Of a DNA stretch of 12,866 bases, positions 9,201 through 12,866 are shown piece after piece. A program made the position numbers and the translations under genes. Under the pieces are notes generated by a model. That model did no database searches. It was not told where the DNA came from and saw only the letters and a list, made by a program, of their open reading frames with translations. The stretch's first letter is position 1; each line of letters begins with the position of its first letter. This stretch comes from Owenia fusiformis (lineage: Eukaryota > Annelida > Polychaeta > Sabellida > Oweniidae), in the NCBI GenBank assembly GCA_903813345.2, contig CAIIXF020000007.1, forward strand, positions 28,060,698-28,073,563, in the 5' to 3' direction.

Positions 9201-12200
9201 TACAAAGCCAATATAATTCGGCCCCGTTTCGGCATCGAAAAAATTCAGCGCTGTTCCGGCACCGAAACTTTTTGACACCAACATTTGCCACCGGACTTAG
9301 GTCAGTCCATTTGGTGCTGAAACGGCACCGAAATTTGGCACCAAAACGGCGTCGAAAATCAGATTGCATTTATATATAAACAGGGTTTGAGCTAAAGGCT
9401 AATCCACTGGTCATTGCCAGGTTACTTTTGAAACAGTCCAGTTGATTTTTTCACTAGGTATACGAAAATAACATGGCAACTGGTTTGTAATGCCATAAAG
9501 GGAGGGCCAGAGCCCAGAATTATGCATCACTATTTAGGTAATTCTTTTTATTCTTTTGTTTGATTGGTGGGAAAATATTGTGCATGTAAACCCAGAATAA
9601 AACTGCCACCATTTTGAAAGTTGTAAAAAGTTAACCAAAAAGCAAAAGGGTAGTCAATCAATTCTCTATCATACATACACCTTAAAATAAGCAAGGTAAT
9701 ACCATAAAATAACACAAATAAAATGACACCTGTAATAAGGTAAATACAGTAAAATTGCCAAAAATCACCAATGGCCATGACCGAAGCACCAACACATGTA
9801 CTGACAAATTCCATGAACAGTTCTAGCAAAGTAATGGACATACAATTGATAAAAGATTTAACCATCACTATCTTAGTAATCTTATACCAATCAGTTTGCA
9901 CTACTGACTTTGTAGATGGACCAGGCATCAAATTATCTGAAAATTATAGCAATTAAGAATATATAACAACCATTCAATAAACTTCTGAAACAAGTTGAAT
10001 CGTTACGTAATTTTATTCATTATGAATAAAAGAGAATAAGTTTACCATACTTTCATTCCTGAAAGCCGAACACTGGATGTCTTTGTCAATATCCAAATAT
10101 AGCAATCAAAACATGATGCATCCTGTGAAAATCTTACTATTAGTGACTTACATATTTCTTTGTCTGCTGCTCTTCAAGACTGTTAAAAAGAACATCAAGG
10201 CAGCGGGGTAAAATACCCTGATCGTGTGGATGCCCTGTCATTGTGTGTGTTTTACCCGAACTAGTGATACCATAAGCAAATAGTAGGCCTACAAATACAG
10301 CGTACATTTGGTTTAAATAACACATATTAAAGTCTCTGTATCTGTATCACATTAGGGATATTAGCACTGAAGCCAACCCTTCCTCAAATTCTCTGATAAA
10401 GAACAAAATTTTATTTCAACAATGACTAAAATTGACCTTGAACTTGACCTTTATTCATAATTGAATATACCCATCATGATAAACCATGGCATTTCATTTC
10501 TTCTCAGCCATGTTTTGTTTTAGTGAAACAGAAAGATGTGATGCGTATCAGAATGGTATAAACCACATAAAATGCAATTTAAAGACACCATATAAAAATA
10601 TTCTAAACTGGCACAAACCATTTTTTCCTTTCAGGACATCTTCAACTAGGGGTAAGGCTGTATGGTCAAACATTGCCTTCTGGCTTGTGTATTTGTCGAA
10701 CACATACTGGAATGTGTACTGAGTCTGAAAATAAATACTTGAAATGTCAAATTCTGTGTTTTGCTTCGTTAACTGGCATGGCTTAATGCATCAAATTTCA
10801 AATTTCCTGAAAATAAAATGACGAAACACGCGGGCCAAGATATCGTTGGGTTTGGGCAGGTCCTCCCTCTAAGAAATTTTGAATAAATGAGATTTGATTG
10901 AGTGCTTTTTAAGATTAATGTAGACCCATTACATATACTTTCAAATTAAGAGGAAAAAGTATTTTCACAGGAAAAAGTAGACGAATATAAACCCCTTGCT
11001 TGACTCCCTACTCCCCCCATAGAAATAAATCCAGATTTGTATTGAACTCAATGTGGTCAGATTTTGGTTCATTTTTTCCTGAAATTACCTGAAATTCCTG
11101 AAGACTTTAAGCCATGAGTAACTGGTGATCTTTAGATGGAGAACAATGGGATAATGTTTGTAAATGTATACACATTTCTAGCCACATGAAATACATGGAT
11201 GATGATTTTTAATATGCTATACAGTACTTTGATAGTAAAACCTTTCTTAAATATGTTGCATGCAAGACGAACAAAATAGAAATTTAAGAGATAGATATTA
11301 TCAACCTATAATAAAAAGGAAAGTATGAGAGAAGAAAGATCCAGAGACTAGATGCTCACATCGGAATAGCCTGACAACGGTATCTGAACGGTATCAATCA
11401 CAAATGGCGGACATAACCATCGCTTCAACTATTTAATCACTTGGTCCTCATTTCATTTATCGTCGCTAATTCTGTGCATGTATTAAGCTCTTGTGATGAT
11501 GTTTCATATGAAATCCCAATTTTGATCAAATTGGGTCGTGAATCGCACCAATATAGTGTCTTCGATATCGTCAATGACAACGGAATCTGAATTTGAGTAA
11601 TTCAGAAAGACAACGGCAATAGCATATGGTAATTACAGTTGTCCTGTATCTCATTTTGATTGCTTAAATTAAAGACTATATATCGATGGTAGAACATTAT
11701 TAACTGTACAATGAGTATTAAGACACATTGATTGATTGTTGTTCCAAAGGAATTTAGTCTTGTCACTCTACTAAACATACAGTTCATGAAAATCTAATTG
11801 AAGCGACAGTTATGTCCGCCATTTGTGACAATGGTATCTGACTTTACCGTAGTCAGGCTTTTCCGGGTTGATGCTACAACTAATGCTACAACTATGTGCA
11901 TATTTCTTCAAGAATTGTAGAAAATAAGCGATGAGATGAGTAAGACCTATTCTATTTCAAGGTTATGTACATAGCAAGAGTCTAGGAGAATACTAATATT
12001 TACCTTGTTGAGAATGTTACAGAGAGATAGGTTTAATGTGAGGTTAGACATTCAAAACAGTTGCATGCAATTATATATGACACAGTTCAAGCATTTTGCC
12101 AAAATTGTCCCTGGATTACATCTAACAAATGTCCAATGTTTCAGAGACAATCACAGACAGAGGCCCATTATGAAAAGTAAGAAAGACACATTTCAATCTC

Positions 12201-12740
12201 CAAGATATATGTAACCAGGCAGGGCTCTCACCAGGAAATATTTAGGGCGTGGTGCTAACATCTTCAGAATAACCGTTCAATCGGGATAAATCATATTTAT
12301 GTTATCCTTTATCCTTTTTACATGCTATTATTGTATATTCAGTCAAGTTTAGACTGGAAACAGTCATGATTTGCCAATAGGGTGTGGAAGGATTTAAATA
12401 GAGTGTGGTGTTGCGCCACAGTCTAAAAGCCTGGCAAGAGACCTGCCAGGATTTGTTGCTTTGGGTGAGGCTATGTGATCCCAGTTAAATATTCAGTAAA
12501 AACCTCTCAGTTAGATGACACCGTGTCTCCCTTGACACTGTGTCTCCCTTGATACACTTTTTTTTACAATGAGGCCCATTTGCTTGAAAAATCTTATCTA
12601 GCAATGGCTTGTTTTGTCATGTTTAATGTGAGGGGTCTTAATTAATAAAACGTTGCTTGCTATATGGTTGTGTTATATGCAAGCACAGAGCAGCAGAATC
12701 ATACCTCCTTGATGTTACCCATCTTGTAAGCATGTGATGC
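88..12740 (-). CDS. KIF23: KIF23/MKLP1-like kinesin-6 motor protein, 13 internal exons (partial at both ends)
   Basis: Exons in transcript order are 12740-12705, 10724-10619, 10288-10152, 8917-8796, 8545-8378, 7807-7695, 4226-4105, 3530-3348, 2352-2233, 1650-1506, 1313-1255, 915-813 and 296-88. All introns are GT-AG. The lengths sum to 1623 nt and the phases join into one 541-codon frame, which strongly supports the model. Fragment landmarks: P-loop GITSSGKT at residues 54-61, kinesin-6 insert around 94-155, switch I NTESSRSH at 240-247, switch II DLAGSE at 282-287, [10 protein letters not shown] in the 330s, neck with GLTPGRRR around 390-400, then charged coiled coil to 541. The [13 protein letters not shown] stretch and the long insert between the P-loop and switch I match KIF23 rather than other kinesins. 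By family knowledge, this protein pairs with CYK4/MgcRacGAP as centralspindlin, bundling central-spindle microtubules for cytokinesis. The N-terminal residues (about 60-70 by comparison with the vertebrate protein) and the stalk and tail lie outside the window. Confidence 0.95.
297..812 (-). other. KIF23 intron (516 bp) between exons l and m
   Basis: Unique AT-rich intron sequence. The open frame at 419-601 has no recognisable domain, and I see no repeats or RNA features. Confidence 0.8.
813..915 (-). CDS. KIF23: KIF23 exon l: helical stretch after the neck
   Basis: Thirty-four codons: [20 protein letters not shown], then [14 protein letters not shown], plus one base of a split Gln. It matches the position of [23 protein letters not shown] in vertebrate KIF23, an amphipathic helix after the neck. 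The acceptor is tttgcag and the donor is AAA C|gtaaga. The longer open frame on this strand (771-1037) is a different frame and is rejected. Confidence 0.87.
1047..1140 (+). repeat. Dispersed copy of the roughly 92-bp repeat
   Basis: aaaacaaggcata, then atgcaaaatgtcaccacctgcc, atttgtaacaga and caactgccgaacac match the pair at 2037-2218 in order and orientation, with a short insertion. It lies in the intron between exons l and k. Confidence 0.75.
1255..1313 (-). CDS. KIF23: KIF23 exon k: short 59-nt neck exon
   Basis: Nineteen codons follow a split Leu: [19 protein letters not shown]. The Pro-rich PPFP corresponds to SFPPLP in the vertebrate neck extension. The acceptor is gttttag and the donor is GAG|gtaagt. 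Both phases fit the neighbouring exons. The overlapping open frame on the same strand reads through splice sites and is not the coding frame. Confidence 0.85.
1506..1650 (-). CDS. KIF23: KIF23 exon j: end of motor and neck
   Basis: This exon encodes 48 codons starting [17 protein letters not shown], then [20 protein letters not shown]. MRFAExTQEVxxARP is the motor-to-neck junction of KIF23, and GLTPGRR is a family hallmark. By family knowledge this neck region contributes to binding CYK4/MgcRacGAP. The basic run GRRR and the Lys-rich end are visible. The acceptor is tttcag and the donor is GGA C|gtaaga. Confidence 0.95.
2037..2218 (+). repeat. Two tandem copies of a roughly 92-bp repeat
   Basis: Copies at about 2037-2128 and 2129-2218 both read acaaggtatta or acaaggcatta, then aaaat(g/a)tcac, cacctgc(t/c)atttgttacagacacca, accaactgccgaccac and ggacata. 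The array ends about 14 bp before the exon at 2233. A third, more diverged copy is in another intron at 1047-1140. Confidence 0.85.
2233..2352 (-). CDS. KIF23: KIF23 exon i: [10 protein letters not shown] exon, end of motor core
   Basis: Exactly 40 codons, phase 0 at both ends: [20 protein letters not shown] and on to [14 protein letters not shown]. It includes the conserved PYRDSKLT-type microtubule-binding motif and the VNP strand that end a kinesin motor. The first ATG is internal and is not a start codon, because it follows a tttag acceptor. The donor is GTT|gtgagt. Confidence 0.96.
2449..3098. mobile_element. Non-autonomous hAT-like DNA transposon (650 bp) with 8-bp target duplication
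   Basis: The element is flanked by CTGAATAC at 2441-2448 and 3099-3106, a perfect 8-bp target-site duplication. The ends are inverted: TAGGGCTCTCAAGG on the left and, read on the minus strand, TAAGGGTCTAACGG on the right (about 10 of 14 match). Both subterminal regions are packed with CGGTTCGGTT/CCGAACCG motifs. An 8-bp duplication and short TAGGG-type ends are hAT superfamily traits. There is no transposase frame. The element lies in the KIF23 intron between the switch II exon and the next one. Confidence 0.88.
2566..2729 (+). repeat. Internal duplicated block inside the hAT-like element
   Basis: GATGGCGCGATTTCAT followed by an AT run and then GC(A/G)GCCCGGGA occurs at 2566-2608 and again at 2689-2729, offset 123 bp. 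The spacer and right flanks also look related, which suggests a tandem duplication inside the element before or after it inserted. Confidence 0.75.
3348..3530 (-). CDS. KIF23: KIF23 exon h: switch II exon
   Basis: This exon encodes 61 codons, phase 0 at both ends. It carries [17 protein letters not shown] with switch II DLAGSE, then [16 protein letters not shown] and [12 protein letters not shown], the relay helix region. The residue order and spacing follow vertebrate KIF23 closely. The acceptor is ctgcttag and the donor is AAG|gtaatt. Confidence 0.97.
3917..4104. repeat. Minisatellite: six units of 23/36/31/31/36/31 bp ending at an exon edge
   Basis: Units start at 3917, 3940, 3976, 4007, 4038 and 4074. 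The core is ATGACATCATTGGATGGAGC, then CATGTACCTAC. The two 36-bp units carry an extra CGTAC. The order 36-31-31-36-31 gives a 98-bp higher-order period. The third and sixth units have TGACGTCA where the others have TGACATCA. The last unit ends at 4104, the first base of the KIF23 intron, so the array contributes the splice donor itself. Confidence 0.95.
4105..4226 (-). CDS. KIF23: KIF23 exon g: switch I exon
   Basis: This exon encodes 40 codons after the split Gly: [20 protein letters not shown] and then [28 protein letters not shown] is the switch I motif NxxSSRSH that coordinates Mg-ATP. The acceptor is ttgatag. The donor is CAG|gtaggt, and the intron side of this donor is the last unit of a tandem repeat that stops at the exon edge. 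Confidence 0.96.
4644..4719. repeat. Inverted repeat / hairpin
   Basis: The left arm 4644-4671 (gataattagcctaattaaag...) and right arm 4684-4719 pair with a 12-base loop. The paired core is TTAGCCTAATTAA with TTAATTAGCCTAA on the complement, and the outer end is gaaaca/tgtttc. A few bases are unpaired. It is a short AT-rich foldback within the large KIF23 intron and has no clear link to a gene. Confidence 0.65.
4985..5195 (+). repeat. Diverged direct repeat, copy 1 (left of GPCR)
   Basis: This segment shares a collinear series of blocks with 7135-7380: actaga(c/t)aacag, gccaaag(t/c)gt, ctactttttca, aaataacacacataaaa and tca-ttggaaagt-like sequence. Both copies lie in the same orientation. 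Identity is patchy with indels, so this is an old repeat. An adjacent stretch (about 5200-5250) adds AAAATGGC-type motifs that recur elsewhere in the window. The edges are approximate. Confidence 0.6.
5274..5357 (+). repeat. 84-bp direct repeat, first copy
   Basis: About 84 bp starting caagtatttattacaggcc and ending gctggtggacttgcg recur at 5774-5857, exactly 500 bp downstream in the same orientation. I count about four substitutions and no indels, so this duplication is much younger than the repeats bracketing the GPCR. Confidence 0.85.
5774..5857 (+). repeat. 84-bp direct repeat, second copy, just upstream of the GPCR promoter region
   Basis: This is the partner of 5274-5357. It ends about 38 bp before the TATA-like box of the GPCR. 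It could be a duplicated upstream control segment or the end of an element. The function is unknown. Confidence 0.85.
5895..5902 (+). promoter_or_regulatory. TATA-like box upstream of the nested GPCR
   Basis: TATAAATA lies 115 bp before the GPCR ATG on the same strand. A start site about 25-35 bp downstream would fall near 5925. In AT-rich sequence such a match is common, so only its position relative to the gene supports it. Confidence 0.4.
5923..6000 (+). other. Candidate upstream ORF (25 codons) in the GPCR 5' leader
   Basis: ATG 5923 opens a 25-codon frame beginning [20 protein letters not shown] and ending at TAA 5998-6000, nine bases before the GPCR ATG. It would act as an upstream ORF only if transcription starts before 5923, which is borderline given the TATA-like box at 5895. 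Its peptide is not recognised. A role in limiting receptor translation is inference. Confidence 0.3.
6010..7077 (+). pseudogene. Class A (rhodopsin-type) peptide-receptor-like GPCR, intronless, one in-frame TAG
   Basis: A single reading frame of 354 sense codons runs from ATG 6010 to TAG 7075-7077, broken only by TAG at codon 112 (6343-6345). Reading across the stop gives a complete seven-helix receptor. The N-terminus has four N-glycosylation sequons (N2, N8, N18, N22). TM1 carries GN (N66), and TM2 carries LAAVD (D93). TM3 ends [11 protein letters not shown] (DRY at 154-156). TM4 ends around W193, and the ECL2 Cys is C207. TM5 lies around 228-252. A Lys/Glu-rich ICL3 precedes TM6 at 272-300. 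TM7 carries NSAINFLVY (329-337), followed by helix 8 GKTFRNK. The NSxxNFLxY form of NPxxY resembles FMRFamide-like neuropeptide receptors, so a peptide ligand is inferred but its identity is unknown. The gene lies antisense inside a KIF23 intron. Alternatives to a pseudogene are a null allele, a sequencing error (CAG to TAG), or readthrough. Confidence 0.85.
7117..7122 (+). terminator. Polyadenylation signal AATAAA after the GPCR
   Basis: The canonical AATAAA hexamer lies 39 bp past the GPCR stop codon on the same strand. This is consistent with a short 3' UTR and an independent transcription unit, although the hexamer is frequent in AT-rich DNA. Confidence 0.5.
7135..7380 (+). repeat. Diverged direct repeat, copy 2 (right of GPCR)
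   Basis: This is the second copy of the repeat at 4985-5195, beginning 13 bp after the GPCR polyadenylation signal. The best-kept block is ctactttttcagttat followed by aaataacacacataaaatgg. The short piece around 7531-7552 (ggtggccattttgaaaa) is the reverse complement of 5224-5240. Edges are approximate. Confidence 0.6.
7695..7807 (-). CDS. KIF23: KIF23 exon f: LRED...[10 protein letters not shown] segment
   Basis: This exon encodes 37 full codons, including [20 protein letters not shown] and EEALEVLWK, aligned with KIF23 LLREDKNHNMYV and EEAFEVFWRG. This is the segment leading into the helix before switch I. The phase-1 donor (AAA G|gtagga) joins GT CAG of the next exon across the 3468-bp intron that hosts the nested GPCR. 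Hence splicing here must remove an entire antisense gene. Confidence 0.94.
7808..8377 (-). other. KIF23 intron (570 bp) between exons e and f
   Basis: AT-rich intron with many A and T runs. I see no gene, repeat pair or RNA in it. Confidence 0.8.
8378..8545 (-). CDS. KIF23: KIF23 exon e: insert end and IEIYNN strand
   Basis: This exon encodes 55 full codons from [10 protein letters not shown] to YDPITGL, with split codons on both sides. It contains [18 protein letters not shown], which is nearly identical to vertebrate KIF23 and is the family's most recognisable block. The acidic VEEDNN just before it corresponds to the acidic end of the kinesin-6 insert. The acceptor is ttctctag and the donor is AA|gtgagt. 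Confidence 0.96.
8796..8917 (-). CDS. KIF23: KIF23 exon d: kinesin-6 insert, first half
   Basis: This exon encodes 40 residues, starting [20 protein letters not shown] and ending in a Pro/Lys/Thr-rich stretch (KTPQTPRS), plus two bases of a split Lys. It matches the region in vertebrate KIF23 that contains VFKSNDRNSMDIQ and ERQKREAMP. This insert after the P-loop separates kinesin-6 from other kinesins. The TPQTP segment offers proline-directed phosphorylation sites, which is an inference. The acceptor is acttttag and the donor is AA|gtaaaa. Confidence 0.93.
9218..9358. repeat. Foldback of GGCACCGAAA-type motifs (MITE-like)
   Basis: The arms 9218-9269 and 9308-9358 are rough inverted copies, roughly 70 percent similar by eye. 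They contain repeated variants of GGCACCGAAA and CCGTTTCGGC and are clearly richer in CpG than their surroundings. There is no coding frame and no clear target duplication. The motif resembles, but is not the same as, the subterminal motif of the 2449-3098 element. Confidence 0.5.
9548..9928 (-). other. Open frame of 126 codons with hydrophobic segments, probably not a gene
   Basis: From an ATG at 9928 the minus strand stays open to 9548 and would encode a protein with one or two membrane-like stretches ([16 protein letters not shown] is the clearest). I recognise no family. It lies inside a KIF23 intron. Part of it (about 9701-9735) matches the repeat motif aaataacac(a)aataaaatg seen at 4985-5195 and 7135-7380, and AT-rich DNA readily yields Phe/Ile/Leu-rich frames. 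A chance frame over an old repeat is the likeliest reading. Confidence 0.2.
10152..10288 (-). CDS. KIF23: KIF23 exon c: P-loop (Walker A) exon
   Basis: This exon completes the split Gly and encodes 45 residues from [18 protein letters not shown] to [14 protein letters not shown] fits the Walker A pattern GxxxxGK[ST] and binds the ATP phosphates. The [13 protein letters not shown] stretch follows, as in KIF23. The acceptor is tgtag and the donor is TAT|gtaagt, phase 0. Many kinesins have GSGKT here, whereas this protein has SSGKT. Confidence 0.95.
10619..10724 (-). CDS. KIF23: KIF23 exon b: motor core before the P-loop
   Basis: This exon encodes 35 residues beginning [20 protein letters not shown] and ending VLKGKN, plus one base of a split Gly codon. 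It corresponds to the kinesin segment F-x-x-VF...Q...F that precedes the nucleotide-binding loop. The acceptor is ttttcag and the donor is G|gtttgt, a weaker donor than the others. The phase-1 end joins the next exon to restore Gly-Leu-Leu-Phe. Confidence 0.92.
11361..11867. mobile_element. MITE-like element (507 bp) with about 68-70 bp inverted ends
   Basis: The left arm 11361-11428 and right arm 11798-11867 are inverted copies. The best block is CACAAATGGCGGACATAAC and then CGCTTCAA, with outer blocks AGCCTGAC and ACGGTA also paired. The core holds no transposase frame. GATGCT occurs just outside both ends (11351-11356 and 11870-11875), a possible but imperfect target duplication. It lies in the KIF23 intron between the microexon and the next exon. 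Confidence 0.8.
12220..12445. mobile_element. Small inverted-repeat element (about 226 bp), possibly hAT-related
   Basis: The left end CAGGGCTCTCACCAGG pairs with CAGGTCTCTTGCCAGG read on the minus strand from 12445. Pairing extends further inward in GGCGTGGTGCTAACA versus CTGTGGCGCAACA. CCAGG directly abuts both ends (12215-12219 and 12446-12450). CAGGG-type ends occur in hAT elements, but no clear 8-bp duplication is visible, so the superfamily is uncertain. Confidence 0.6.
12517..12557 (+). repeat. Short tandem repeat, 17-bp unit
   Basis: GACACCGTGTCTCCCTT, then GACACTGTGTCTCCCTT, then a partial GATACAC. It is a small intronic duplication with no evident function. Confidence 0.8.
12705..12740 (-). 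CDS. KIF23: KIF23 exon a: 36-nt microexon, start of the visible motor domain
   Basis: Twelve codons reading [12 protein letters not shown] lie between a tatag acceptor and a GAG|gtatga donor, phase 0 on both sides. The end (GNIKE joined to TQYTF of the next exon) matches the vertebrate KIF23 stretch GDYKETQYSF. The exon is too short to call by ORF length. It is supported by splice signals, phase, and its position just upstream of the next exon's homology. The upstream exon with the start codon is beyond 12866. Confidence 0.8.
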
Positions 12741-12866
12741 CTATAAGCAAAATACATATAAATACACATCTAATGCACCCTTCCATTGACTTTATCCATA
12801 GGCATTTATCGATGATACCATACTATGAATGTTGAACGAAGCATGATGTATTTTGGGAAGGTGTGT

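Larger units (their letters stand above)
10725..12704 (-). other. KIF23 intron (1980 bp) between exons a and b
   Basis: It holds the 11361-11867 and 12220-12445 elements and the 12517-12557 short repeat. I see nothing further in 10725-11360. The plus-strand frame at 12005-12214 has no recognisable domain and is regarded as chance. Confidence 0.8.

Noticed and set aside
10486-10722. 78-codon plus-strand open frame
   Set aside because: Its second half is the antisense of KIF23 exon b, and the rest is intron.
12005-12214. 69-codon plus-strand open frame
   Set aside because: No recognisable family and it ends at the edge of the 12220 element; likely chance.
1-12866. CRISPR array, phage or prokaryotic operon
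   Set aside because: The spliced kinesin gene and GPCR show an animal genome, and the only regular array (3917-4104) has no unique spacers.

Overview
This is an animal (metazoan) genomic window, clearly eukaryotic. It is AT-rich by eye and has no bacterial-style operons. It carries one multi-exon gene with GT-AG introns, a metazoan rhodopsin-type GPCR, and several degenerate DNA-transposon-like repeats. The protein families and repeat style suggest an invertebrate, plausibly a marine deuterostome or lophotrochozoan, but the sequence alone does not fix the species.

Main gene (minus strand, 12740 down to 88): thirteen consecutive internal exons of a kinesin-6 motor, the KIF23/MKLP1 orthologue. 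I assembled the exons by hand from splice sites and family knowledge. They total 1623 nt, and every splice phase joins, giving one uninterrupted 541-codon reading frame. It covers most of the motor domain (P-loop, the kinesin-6 insert, switch I, switch II), the neck, and the start of the coiled coil. The first coding exon(s) lie beyond the right edge, and the rest of the stalk and tail lies beyond the left edge. The known role of this family is as the motor half of centralspindlin, in the central spindle and cytokinesis.

Nested gene (plus strand, 6010-7077): the largest intron of the kinesin gene (4227-7694, 3468 bp) contains an intronless class A GPCR, probably of the neuropeptide-receptor type, on the opposite strand. 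It has its own TATA-like box, an upstream ORF and a polyadenylation signal. One in-frame TAG at 6343-6345, between TM2 and TM3, interrupts it. All other codons of the 354-residue frame stay open, so it is a very young pseudogene, a null allele or a sequence error. Diverged direct repeats bracket it (about 4985-5195 and 7135-7380), and a further 84-bp direct repeat pair spaced exactly 500 bp lies upstream.

Repeats in the other introns: a 650-bp hAT-like non-autonomous element with a perfect 8-bp target duplication (2449-3098); a 507-bp element with inverted repeats of about 68-70 bp (11361-11867); a small inverted-repeat element (12220-12445); a foldback of GGCACCGAAA-type motifs (9218-9358); a hairpin (4644-4719); three copies of a roughly 92-bp repeat in two different introns; and a six-unit minisatellite (3917-4104). 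The minisatellite stops exactly at an exon edge, so its last unit supplies the real 5' splice site and the other units carry look-alike donors.

I see no rRNA, tRNA, CRISPR or prokaryotic features. The most unusual signals are the nested one-stop GPCR with its repeat bracket and the minisatellite fused to a splice donor.
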